Assembly (NCBI GenBank): GCA_025057995.1
Contig: JANXEW010000006.1
Location: 26,343-90,342, forward strand
Length of the DNA stretch: 64,000 nt
Source of the DNA: Thermofilaceae archaeon
GTDB lineage: Archaea > Thermoproteota > Thermoprotei > Thermofilales > Thermofilaceae
Direction of reading: 5' to 3'
Shown: positions 16,440 to 24,524 of the stretch, piece after piece
How the letters are laid out: every line of letters begins with the position of its first letter
Position numbering within the stretch: the first letter of the stretch is position 1
Made by a program: the position numbers and the translations under genes
Notes under the pieces: model-generated
Seen by the model: only the letters and a program-made list of their open reading frames with translations
The model's database searches: none
Told to the model about the DNA's origin: nothing

Positions 16440-16946
16440 GTGTCACACCTCGATGGATAGCTAACACCATGGTTACGGGGAAGTTGCTGGAGTGCTTATT
16501 AAAGAGTAGCTTCAAACGCTTTCAACCTGTTTTCACATATACGAACTCGAGGTCCACGGATACGCTGCCGTCGAAAATCTCAACGTCCCCGTAGCCTTAG
16601 GGGCTAGGTGGAAAGGTTTCGACGTTTTCGCGAAATTTAAGCAGCTACGATTTGGAAGCTTTAGAGAATGTCTAACTAAACTCTGCTAAACTTTCCGTAA
16701 GCCTAAAATCATCGTACCAAGTTCTACGCTTTCGAAACCATAGGACTTTGGCTCTATAGTGGCGGCAAACATTTCGACTCCCTTAGGACCTAGTGTGGAG
16801 AGCTGGCGGTCATAACGCTCGGGAGGCGACAATGCACAGCCTCTAAGCCGCTACCACTACGTTCAAAGTCAGGGGGCCTTGAGCTATAACTTCTTCATAC
16901 TCCTGGAGGGAGGAAAATCCATTAAGGCCTCGCACCCTGGAGGCCT
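16440..16946 (+). pseudogene. Gene-poor stretch with probable decayed coding fragments
   Basis: No intact gene is present in these 507 nt. A coding-looking frame at 16744-16946 (plus) translates to a protein-like sequence, with segments STPLGPSVESWRS and GALSYNFFILLEGG, but it is interrupted by TAA at 16813-16815 and has no start. A second stretch at 16531-16680 (plus), including PVALGARWKGFDVFAKF, ends at a stop. These look like remnants of a gene inactivated by mutation. I do not recognise the family, and the assignment rests only on protein-like composition. Confidence 0.3.
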
Positions 16947-17648
16947 ATGGACTTGGACTCAGCTAAGCTTAACGCCGCTAGAGCAGTGTTTGAAGAAGTT
17001 GGTAGATACGAGGTTATCGGAGTTGGTACAGGTTCGACAGTTGAAAAGTTCATAGAGCTTCTCTCGAAGCAAGAACGTTTTAAGGGCAAGCTCTACGTGC
17101 CTTCCTCTATAGATACAGCCTTGAAGCTTTCCGAGAGAGGGTTCCGCGTCCTCAACCTCCTTTCCTCACCGGAAGTCGAAGTTTACGTTGACGGAGCAGA
17201 TGAAGTGGACCCACGACTCAACATGATAAAAGGCGGTGGAGCTGCTATGACGATGGAGAAGATACTGGCGTACTACGCTGCTCGTAGACTCTTCATCGTC
17301 GACTATACGAAACTTGTAGCTAAGCTAGGCGAGAAGCACCCGATTCCAGTAGAAGTCCTGCCTTGTGCGCTGTCGCCTGTGTTGAAAACGTTGCACAAGA
17401 TGGGTTTTCGAGTTGAACTACGCGCGTCGGGTAGGGGGAAGGCGGGTCCGGTAGTAGCCGACACGGGAGGCGTCGTAATTGACGTTTACACTGGACCGCT
17501 CGACGAGCCGGAAGAAGTGAATAGAAGGTTGAAGAATATTCCAGGCGTAGTTGAAACCGGGCTGTTCCTAGGCTACGCTGACGCAGTATACATAGGGTGG
17601 CCCGATAAGGTTGAAGTCCTCAAGCCGTCAACTGTAATAAAAGTGTAA
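16947..17648 (+). CDS. rpiA: Ribose-5-phosphate isomerase A
   Basis: This 233-residue RpiA interconverts ribose 5-phosphate and ribulose 5-phosphate in pentose supply for nucleotides. Diagnostic motifs are GVGTGSTVEKFI (about 26-37), VYVDGADEVDPRLNMIKGGGAA (about 77-98, containing the catalytic aspartates) and the lysine/glutamate region KLGEKHPIPVEV (about 129-140). A ggagg sequence lies 3 nt before the ATG, one of the few clear Shine-Dalgarno elements here. The gene stands alone, between the decayed stretch and a small helical protein. Confidence 0.95.
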   Translation: MDLDSAKLNAARAVFEEVGRYEVIGVGTGSTVEKFIELLSKQERFKGKLYVPSSIDTALKLSERGFRVLNLLSSPEVEVYVDGADEVDPRLNMIKGGGAAMTMEKILAYYAARRLFIVDYTKLVAKLGEKHPIPVEVLPCALSPVLKTLHKMGFRVELRASGRGKAGPVVADTGGVVIDVYTGPLDEPEEVNRRLKNIPGVVETGLFLGYADAVYIGWPDKVEVLKPSTVIKV

Positions 17649-17701
17649 TACTGAGGTAATACTATTTTATTATAAATACTTTCGGTTTAATCTTCTAGCA
17701 C

Positions 17702-17711
17702 CTTTTATAAA
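17702..17711 (+). promoter_or_regulatory. TATA box of the 94-residue protein gene
   Basis: The sequence cttttataaa is centred about 29 nt before the ATG at 17736, consistent with a near-leaderless archaeal promoter. Confidence 0.4.
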
Positions 17712-17735
17712 CTATCAATCTCTAGATGATACTGT

Positions 17736-18020
17736 ATGGTGAAAAACGTGTTGTCTGTAGAAGAGTATGAGAAGCGCGTACTAGTCAAGCTCTTAAAGGA
17801 CGCAGGGGTGGAGCCGGAACATATAGTACAACGTTTCACGAAGATGAGGGACGAATACTGCGCTAGGCTTATCGAGAGGTTGGCTAAGATGGAGCCTGAC
17901 GTTGCCGTACAAACGGCCGCGAAGTTCCTAGACTCTCCTCATCCCTTCGACAAGACTATCGGAGCTTGGCTTGCAAGAAGAGAAGCTCCAAGTACACCTC
18001 TTAAAACACTCTACGTTTAA
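17736..18020 (+). CDS. Small helical protein of unknown function
   Basis: This 94-residue protein is predicted by eye to be mostly alpha-helical. It has a charged N terminus, a central RFTKMRDEYCARLIERLAKM stretch and a C-terminal region ending TLKTLYV. There is no cysteine pair, signal peptide or membrane segment. I recognise no family. It has its own TATA box, is separated from RpiA by about 90 nt and is convergent with the ABC exporter operon. Codon use resembles that of its neighbours, so it is probably a real gene. Confidence 0.55.
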   Translation: MVKNVLSVEEYEKRVLVKLLKDAGVEPEHIVQRFTKMRDEYCARLIERLAKMEPDVAVQTAAKFLDSPHPFDKTIGAWLARREAPSTPLKTLYV

Positions 18021-18167
18021 CAACTTTCCGCGGATTATAATAGGTCGGTTCCAAGGGTTTCTCAAACTTATCTTGTAGAATTAAAGTGGGCCTTCTACTA
18101 GAGCCAAGCCTCAAAAAGGTTGAAACGGTCGAGAAGCCTTGTGAGAACGTTCCTAAAGCATATAAGG

Positions 18168-19991
18168 TTAGACTGTCTGTTGAATTACCGGTTGTTGTGC
18201 TTCAAGCGCGGCCATCTGCATCCCATATAACCTAGCGTATACGCCGTTTCTAGCTAGCAGTTCCTCGTGAGTACCTTCTTCAACGACTCGACCGTCCTCT
18301 AAGGCTATGATATGGTGCGCTCTGACGATCGTCTGGAGCCTGTGGGCTATCACGATAGTGGTCCTGTTCCTTATAAGCTTCTCCAACGCTTCCTGCAGGC
18401 GAGCTTCGGTGCGAGGGTCGATGCTGCTGGTAGCTTCATCAAGTATCAGTATCTTCGGGTTAGCGATGAAGACTCTAAGGAAGGATACAAGTTGCCTCTG
18501 ACCTACCGAAAGGTTCTTCCCGCCCTCTAAGACTGGAGTGTCGAGACCTTGAGGTAAACTGTCTACTATATCATCTAGACCTAGCTCCTTCACAGCTTTT
18601 TCCACGTCCTCTCTAGTAGCCTTCGGGTTCGCTAACAGAATGTTTTCGAGAACTGTACCCGAGATCAAGAGGGGTTCCTGGGGTACCATGAGCATCGCGC
18701 TGCGTAACGCGCTCAGCTTGTAGTCGCGGATGTTGACGCCGTCTACAAGGATTTCTCCGCTCCAAGGCTCGTAGAACCGCATCAGTAGGTTGACCACTGT
18801 GGTCTTGCCAGCGCCCGTGTGGCCGACGAGAGCGGCGAACTCTCCCGCTCTAATCTTGAAGCTTACACTTTTCAAAGCCAGCTGCCCCTCCTTGTACCCG
18901 AAAACCACGTTCCTGAACTCGACTTCACCACGGCTCGGCGTCTCCGTTATATCTCCGTCGTCTCTCTCGGGCTTCCATTCTTCTAGGAATATGAAGACTC
19001 TCTCCGCTGCAGCCATAGTGGATTGTAAGGTTGTGAAAATCAGCACCAGCATCCTCAACGGTCTGAAGAAGCTGCTCAAGTAACTGTAGAAGGCGACGAG
19101 AGTGCCCACCGTGGCTACACCTTGTAACACCAAGTTTCCTCCGTAGACGAGTATTAGCACAACTCCAAGCGCCTCTATTAAAGCCATGGTGAGGTTCATC
19201 GATGAAGTAGCCGCAGCAGCTTGGACGTTAGCTCTAAGGTTCTCCTCGTTAACCCTCCTGAACTCCTCAACGTTTCTACCCCTCCTGTAAGAGAACGCTT
19301 GGACGACAGCTGCTCCGGCGACGTCTTGCGAGATTCTACTCGTGACTTCAGCTATCTTCCTTCGCGTCTCCCGGAAGGCTCGTCTAGCCCTCTTTATCAC
19401 CACCAGGTTTGCGAAAGCGGTTAACGGAAGCATAGCGTAAGCTACCAAGCTGAGGTGTGGGCTTAAGCTCCACATCATGACCATGGCTCCCGCGATCGTA
19501 AGTATGTCGGCGACGGTGTTGATAAGCCCACCCGCCGCAGCGAAGCCTATGGTGTCCACGTCGTTGGTCATCCTCGAGACGATCCTCCCTACCGGCTCTT
19601 CAGCGACAGCGCCGAGTTGAACCTTGTGGAGGTGATGGTACATCTTGTTCCTCAAGTCGTATACGACGTTGTTGGCGATGTAGGATGAAGAATAGTCGCT
19701 GGCGAAGTTTGTAACGAGCGACGCAACTGTTACCGCGAGGAGGACGGCGCTCCAGTACGTGAGAGCCGTCAAGCTCCCGCTAGCCGCACTGTCTATCAGG
19801 AACTTCGTGACGAACGGCGTAATCATTGAGAAGACTATCCTGAAGAGGACGGAGAGCACGAGTACTGTGAAGTAGAAGCGGTAGCGTACAGATAACTTCA
19901 ATAGCTTAGCTATCAACACCCTGTCGGGATACTTTCTAGCGACCTTCTCCTCGTCAACCCTCATCATCATGAAGAAGGGTGGACCACCCAC
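18168..19991 (-). CDS. ABC exporter half-transporter with a complete ATPase site
   Basis: This 607-residue protein has a six-helix exporter membrane domain (about 30-330) fused to an ATPase domain: Walker A GHTGAGKTT (390-398), signature LSVGQ (494-498, deviating from LSGGQ), Walker B LILDEA with catalytic Glu519, and H-loop IAHR. It starts with GTG at 19991, immediately after the partner's stop codon, with a strong ggaggtga sequence ahead of it. The partner gene has the complementary defects, so the two form a heterodimeric exporter with one working and one degenerate nucleotide site, as in TM287/288. The substrate (drug, lipid or peptide) is unknown. Confidence 0.9.
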   Translation of the reverse strand: MGGPPFFMMMRVDEEKVARKYPDRVLIAKLLKLSVRYRFYFTVLVLSVLFRIVFSMITPFVTKFLIDSAASGSLTALTYWSAVLLAVTVASLVTNFASDYSSSYIANNVVYDLRNKMYHHLHKVQLGAVAEEPVGRIVSRMTNDVDTIGFAAAGGLINTVADILTIAGAMVMMWSLSPHLSLVAYAMLPLTAFANLVVIKRARRAFRETRRKIAEVTSRISQDVAGAAVVQAFSYRRGRNVEEFRRVNEENLRANVQAAAATSSMNLTMALIEALGVVLILVYGGNLVLQGVATVGTLVAFYSYLSSFFRPLRMLVLIFTTLQSTMAAAERVFIFLEEWKPERDDGDITETPSRGEVEFRNVVFGYKEGQLALKSVSFKIRAGEFAALVGHTGAGKTTVVNLLMRFYEPWSGEILVDGVNIRDYKLSALRSAMLMVPQEPLLISGTVLENILLANPKATREDVEKAVKELGLDDIVDSLPQGLDTPVLEGGKNLSVGQRQLVSFLRVFIANPKILILDEATSSIDPRTEARLQEALEKLIRNRTTIVIAHRLQTIVRAHHIIALEDGRVVEEGTHEELLARNGVYARLYGMQMAALEAQQPVIQQTV

Positions 19992-21749
19992 CTACCTCAC
20001 CTCCACGGCTAGGGCTTCGGTTGAAAGCATCCCGTAAAGTCTAGCGTAAACCCCGTTCTTAGCTATCAGTTCCTCATGTCTACCTTCTTCGACGACAGCC
20101 CCATCCTCTATCACTATGATGCGGTCAGCTAACTTCATCGTACTAGGTCTCTGAGTAATCAATATTACCGTCTTCCCCCTGAAGTGTCTCGTTATCGCCT
20201 CGTAGATCGCTTTCTCCGTCTCAGCGTCTACGCTCGACATCGAGTCGTCTAGTATGATTATTTTAGGGTCTATTAGGACCGTGCGCGCGATCGCTAGCCT
20301 CTGTCTCTGACCTCCTGACAGAGTGACGCCCCTTTCTCCCACGGGCGTATCGTAGCCTTGCGGGAGTTGAGCTATGAAGTCGTGTAACATGGCTATTCTA
20401 GCCGCCTTTTCGACTTCCTCAAGGCCAGCCTCCGGTTTGCCGTAGGCGATGTTGTTTCTAATGGTGTCCGGGAATATGTAAATGTCCTGGTGGACGATCC
20501 CTATCTGCTTCCTGAGAGAGTCTAACTTAACACCCCTTACATCTACGCCGTCGATGAGTATTAAGCCACGCTGGGGGTCGTAGAACCTTGGGATCAATTG
20601 AACTAACGTGCTCTTCCCGCTCCCAGCGGGGCCGACGATTGCTACTACTTCGCCCGGCTTAACCTTGAAGCTGACGCCTTTCAAAACCCATTTACTGCCG
20701 TCGTAGCTGAACCAAACGTCCCTTAACTCAACCTCCCCCCTCTCCACCGTTATTGGGACGGCGTTTGAGGATTCCTTGACTTCAGGCTCTATGCTTAGAA
20801 TCTCGAAGACTCTCTTTGCTGCCGTTATAGCGTACATGTAGTCGACGGTGAAGAAGCCTAGCATGATGAAAGGCCAAGTTATTATCCCAGCGTACATGCT
20901 CAACGATACGAGTTCGCCTACGCTTAAAGCTCCGCTAGATACCAAGCCTCCCCCAACCCAAAACACTACCAAGGCGCTCAGGCTTGAGAGGAAGCCCACG
21001 AAAGGCCACGTTGAAGCCCTCAACCAGGCTAGTCTAACGTTCAACCCCAGCAATCGATCGTTCGAGTTTTTAAATCGGTTCCAGAGGATTTGGGAAGCGT
21101 TGAGCGCGCGGACGACTTTAAGCCCGCTCGTGACTTCTGTAACGTGTGAAGTAACTACTCCGTAGACTTCCCTAGACTCCTCGAACAATGGGCGAGCGTT
21201 TTTAGCAAACCTTCTAACGAAGACGTAGACTAGGGAGAGCGGTAGAACTGCGTACAATGTGACGTAAGGGTTTATGGACACCATGAAGTATAGGGCTACG
21301 CCTAGTGTGAAAAGCGCGCTCGTTAAACCGGAGAACATCATGCCTAAGAACCTGCTGACGACGTCTATGTCGCTTGTAGCACGAGCGATGAGCTGCCCAG
21401 TGTCTACTCTCCTGTAAAAGCCTAGGGAAAGTTCTTGTAGATGCCGGTAGATGTCGTTCCTCAAGTCGAAGGCGACGCCTTGCGACAGGTATTGTGAAGT
21501 TACGTTAGAAAAGTAGTTGAGTACACCCTGGGCGAGGATCAACCCGATTATAGGTAGGGCGAAGATGAGAAGTTGGTCGGCGTCACGGTTTAACAACGCG
21601 TTTATCGCGTTTCCTGCAAGGTATGGTGACATCATCCCCATTACCGAGCCGAGAAGCGCTAACGCTATCGACGCAAGGGCTGGCTTTGAACGTCTAGTTA
21701 AGTACTTCAGTAAGCTGGACTTGTAGCTTTTAGAGCTCAAGTACATCAC
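19992..21749 (-). CDS. ABC exporter half-transporter with a degenerate ATPase site
   Basis: This 585-residue partner has an exporter membrane domain (about 20-315) and an ATPase domain with Walker A GPAGSGKST (373-381), intact signature LSGGQ (477-481), but Walker B ILDDS with Asp502 in place of the catalytic glutamate, and Gln533 where the H-loop histidine (AHR) should be. In a heterodimer its Walker motifs face the LSVGQ signature of the downstream protein, giving a non-hydrolytic site. Its own LSGGQ completes the working site. It is the first gene of the two-gene operon, with the TATA candidates in the AT-rich region upstream of 21749. Confidence 0.9.
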   Translation of the reverse strand: MMYLSSKSYKSSLLKYLTRRSKPALASIALALLGSVMGMMSPYLAGNAINALLNRDADQLLIFALPIIGLILAQGVLNYFSNVTSQYLSQGVAFDLRNDIYRHLQELSLGFYRRVDTGQLIARATSDIDVVSRFLGMMFSGLTSALFTLGVALYFMVSINPYVTLYAVLPLSLVYVFVRRFAKNARPLFEESREVYGVVTSHVTEVTSGLKVVRALNASQILWNRFKNSNDRLLGLNVRLAWLRASTWPFVGFLSSLSALVVFWVGGGLVSSGALSVGELVSLSMYAGIITWPFIMLGFFTVDYMYAITAAKRVFEILSIEPEVKESSNAVPITVERGEVELRDVWFSYDGSKWVLKGVSFKVKPGEVVAIVGPAGSGKSTLVQLIPRFYDPQRGLILIDGVDVRGVKLDSLRKQIGIVHQDIYIFPDTIRNNIAYGKPEAGLEEVEKAARIAMLHDFIAQLPQGYDTPVGERGVTLSGGQRQRLAIARTVLIDPKIIILDDSMSSVDAETEKAIYEAITRHFRGKTVILITQRPSTMKLADRIIVIEDGAVVEEGRHEELIAKNGVYARLYGMLSTEALAVEVR

Positions 21750-21876
21750 CGTGTAGCGTTACATACCTATAAGTTAATAAGGGTTCCTGAGCTTTTACTA
21801 GACCGTACGTGAGGGTGTCGCTCACGACTTATGAAGAAAGTTAGTAACTTATATATTTTTACTTAATATAGTTCTT

Positions 21877-22728
21877 TCACTTCTTTTCCTTGGACTTTTT
21901 CCACAAGAGTGGAGCTACTAGAACGGATACAACAGCGAAAGCATAAGCTACGAGTTGGAGTAGCGGATGCCATCCCGAAGCCAGGCGGGTTATGAGGAAA
22001 GCCGCTACCAAGCCTGTTGCGAAGCTGAGAAGCCTCGTGGAGAAGGGTGCCGTACGGGGTATACGCTCCTTGATTAAAGGGAAGGCGGCTAGACTGGCTA
22101 CCACCCCGCCCATCCTCGTGAAGATGGGATCCAGTTGAACGAAGTACAGTAGGGATACGAGAAGCCCGTAGAGAATTAGCGTAGAAGCTTGCAGCCTACT
22201 CTGGTGCTTCCCAATCATGTTGATCAGAGCTAGGGTCGCTGCCGACGAGGCTAACCCTATAGCTAGACCGCCGACGATATCGTGCACGTAGTGTACCCTC
22301 AACTCGACCCTGGAGTAGGCGACTAGAGTAGCGACGACCGCGCCCAGCAGGGCTACGGAAACATCCTTTACCTTGAGAGCGACAGCCCCCCAGAAAGCTG
22401 CTGAAGTCTGAGCGTGGCCGCTGGGGAAGCCGTACCCGCTCACCTCAACTTTCCAGAGCTCTGGAGGTGGTCTAGGCATCATCAACGTATTCTTCAAAAA
22501 TACGTTAATCCAACCGCTTGTCGCTAGAGAGAGTAGAGCGCAGTAGCCTAACTCTGGAGAAGCGAGCGTGTAGAGGAGGACGGCTAAAGCTATGTAGGCG
22601 GGCTCATCGCCTAAATCGGTTACAATCCTCCAGTATAGATCCGAGAACCCGAGGAGATACGCTAGGAGGGGGGTGACGGCTAGAACGATAGCCAAGGTGA
22701 AAACTGTTTTACCCAACCTATCTCTCAT
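21877..22728 (-). CDS. PAP2-family membrane phosphatase
   Basis: This 283-residue multi-pass protein has all three motifs of type 2 phosphatidic acid phosphatases: K79-x6-RP87 (KNTLMMPRP), PSGH (102-105) and SR-x5-H-x3-D (SRVELRVHYVHD, 139-150). The histidines form the phosphoenzyme and acid/base. Such enzymes dephosphorylate lipid phosphates or polyprenyl diphosphates on the membrane. In archaea dolichyl or polyprenyl diphosphate recycling is a plausible role, inferred only. The C-terminal half adds several further helices beyond the usual six. The CPBP gene lies 25 nt upstream on the same strand, so the two may be co-transcribed. Confidence 0.85.
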   Translation of the reverse strand: MRDRLGKTVFTLAIVLAVTPLLAYLLGFSDLYWRIVTDLGDEPAYIALAVLLYTLASPELGYCALLSLATSGWINVFLKNTLMMPRPPPELWKVEVSGYGFPSGHAQTSAAFWGAVALKVKDVSVALLGAVVATLVAYSRVELRVHYVHDIVGGLAIGLASSAATLALINMIGKHQSRLQASTLILYGLLVSLLYFVQLDPIFTRMGGVVASLAAFPLIKERIPRTAPFSTRLLSFATGLVAAFLITRLASGWHPLLQLVAYAFAVVSVLVAPLLWKKSKEKK

Positions 22729-22753
22729 CCCTCCTTCCCCTCGATCGAAGACC

Positions 22754-23377
22754 CTACCCCCTTTTCAACGTTGCTAAAGTTGGTAGAGCCGTAGCGGAGA
22801 CCATGACCGCGTCGCTTGCCACAAGCAAGAGAACGACGCAGGCGTCGAGTGGTAGAGTGTAAGTGACGGCTATCAGATTGTACAACACGTGGGCGGCAGA
22901 GGAGACGAGATAACCGTTCGACTCGGCTATGAGCCCCATGGCGACCCCTAGAAGGAAGTAGTGAGGTGTGAGAAGAGCTGACTCCACGAGCGAGACGGGG
23001 TCGTTGAGCCTCATGTGAGCTAGTGAGAACGCGAACGCTTGGGGGAGGATTCCAAACATGTGTTGTAGAACTCCTCTGAAGTAGACTTCTTCGACTACAG
23101 CGCTCACGGCTGCAAAGGTGAAAACGGCTAGACGAGGGCTTGAGAATGATCCTGAGGGCGCGAGAACCATCTGCGCCACTAGGACAGAGCTTAACGAGAG
23201 TACCGTCCCCCTAAGTGAAGGAGTCAAAGCTTTACCTTCACGGTTTAGGGCAGCACGTGTTGAAGAGTAGGCTAACACCGCGTAAGCGAGCTCGGGAGAC
23301 GTGAAGTTAGCCAACGCTATAAACGCAACGTACGGCAACGGCCACCGGGATGAGAAATCAAAGTTTCTCGAATCCAC
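22754..23377 (-). CDS. CPBP-family intramembrane metalloprotease
   Basis: This 207-residue membrane protein has the CPBP/Abi (CAAX-protease-like) signature: EEVYFR (E96-E97-x3-R101), a second histidine in FSLAHM (about 120) and the third motif HVLYN (about 170). Bacterial and archaeal relatives are membrane proteases, some involved in bacteriocin immunity or protein maturation; the eukaryotic Rce1 enzyme trims prenylated proteins. The substrate here is unknown. It lies just upstream of the PAP2 gene on the same strand. Confidence 0.8.
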   Translation of the reverse strand: MDSRNFDFSSRWPLPYVAFIALANFTSPELAYAVLAYSSTRAALNREGKALTPSLRGTVLSLSSVLVAQMVLAPSGSFSSPRLAVFTFAAVSAVVEEVYFRGVLQHMFGILPQAFAFSLAHMRLNDPVSLVESALLTPHYFLLGVAMGLIAESNGYLVSSAAHVLYNLIAVTYTLPLDACVVLLLVASDAVMVSATALPTLATLKRG

Positions 23378-23523
23378 GGTTAGCCTTGAGGACGCCCCTA
23401 TATCTAGTTTACCGTACCCTGTTTAGCAAGCTGACTGACCGAAAACTTCTTAAATTTTTCCATTGAACCCTCTCTCCCCAAGCTACCTTTCTGTAATATT
23501 TACTAAGTTTTAAAGACGGTTAC

Positions 23524-24228
23524 GTGAAGGCTTTCAAACATCAAGTTATTAAAGCGGAAAGCCTCAAGCTACGGTATAAGTCTACAGGCTTACCCTCCTT
23601 TGACCGGGCGGTCGGCGGGCTAGTTGAAGGCTCAGCCCACTTGTTCTACGGGGATGAAAACCCCCTCATGAAGATGTTTAACACGGTGGCTGGCTCAACT
23701 GCTGTTAACGAACCTGTACTCGTGGCTACAGTCAGAGACTATCATCAAGCTAGATCCTTGGACACCTTCGCTCTAGCGGAAGCTATCGCAGCTTTCGGCG
23801 GCGATCCACACTACTGTTTGCAGAGGATCCTGGTCGCCAACGCTTACAGCCGAGAACAGGCGGCGGCGCTTGGAGATCTGTTGGCTACGTCTCCCCCTGA
23901 AGCCGGGTTGGTCGCAATCCTACACTTGACGGAACTTTACAAATCGAGTACGTACCCGGAGCTCTTAAGATTCCTCAATTCGTTGAAAAGTCTCCTAGCT
24001 TACGGGGCTACACTCACGTTCTTCGTGAGATCCTCCCCGCGTTCAACAACCCCGTCGCCGGATGGGCCGGTCTTCCTTAGACACTTCTGCGCCACTATCG
24101 CTAGGCTGGAGAAAACTAGGAGAGGTTTCGTCAAAGTAGTGGTAGAGAAGGGTCCGCTTCAAACGCCCAAGCTACTGTACGCTAGGGTAACCGGCTCTAT
24201 CCTAGAGGACGTGGACGGGTGGTTCTAG
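23524..24228 (+). CDS. RecA/RadA-fold protein lacking the Walker A motif
   Basis: This 234-residue protein has the RecA/KaiC-like opening, STGLPSFDRAVGGLVEGSAHLFYGDENPLMKMF (quoted region 20-52, shown here by its key residues), where the GxxxxGKT P-loop should follow the FYG. Only Gly43 and a lysine at 50 remain, and the Walker B strand (GLVAILHLTEL) has no aspartate. It probably does not hydrolyse ATP. It begins with GTG, overlaps the next gene by 10 nt and precedes a family-B polymerase. From memory, a comparable trio has been described beside archaeal PolB2 and likened to the bacterial ImuA-ImuB-DnaE2 mutagenesis cassette. It would then be a scaffold or accessory factor. Confidence 0.65.
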   Translation: MKAFKHQVIKAESLKLRYKSTGLPSFDRAVGGLVEGSAHLFYGDENPLMKMFNTVAGSTAVNEPVLVATVRDYHQARSLDTFALAEAIAAFGGDPHYCLQRILVANAYSREQAAALGDLLATSPPEAGLVAILHLTELYKSSTYPELLRFLNSLKSLLAYGATLTFFVRSSPRSTTPSPDGPVFLRHFCATIARLEKTRRGFVKVVVEKGPLQTPKLLYARVTGSILEDVDGWF

Positions 24229-24524
24229 TGGGGAGATCGATCCCGAGTTTTAGGGAGAAACTTGGAGAAAGCCTGAAGTCGATCGAAGGCGGTTTGATCC
24301 CGTTATTGTCCGTGGAGAGGAGGAAGGCTTACGAAAGGGTTTCGCGAGTCTGGGTAGAAGAGTACACCGCCATGTCATGCTACTCAAACCCTCACTTGCT
24401 CACCACCATGCTCCTCGTCGCCGTCCTAGACCTTCAAGCCCAGATCCTACAGCTTGAGGAGAGGCTGCGGAGACTGGAAGCCGATAAAGGGGATGGGTGT
24501 GGAGCTCTTCCTGCTAGAGTGTGA
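24219..24524 (+). CDS. Small coiled-coil protein of the polymerase cassette
   Basis: This 101-residue protein has helical character throughout. Its C-terminal third, LDLQAQILQLEERLRRLEAD, has leucine heptads and is probably a coiled coil that mediates oligomerisation. It starts at GTG 24219 (another GTG is at 24228), overlaps the RecA-fold gene upstream, and runs 32 nt into the polymerase gene. The three genes are therefore co-translated. Its position matches the small helical protein reported beside archaeal PolB2. No domain of known function is visible. Confidence 0.6.
   Translation: MVLVGRSIPSFREKLGESLKSIEGGLIPLLSVERRKAYERVSRVWVEEYTAMSCYSNPHLLTTMLLVAVLDLQAQILQLEERLRRLEADKGDGCGALPARV

Noticed and set aside
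16340..16594. 84-codon open frame on the plus strand overlapping the URO-D-like start
   Set aside because: Mostly antisense to the URO-D-like gene, with no recognisable pattern.
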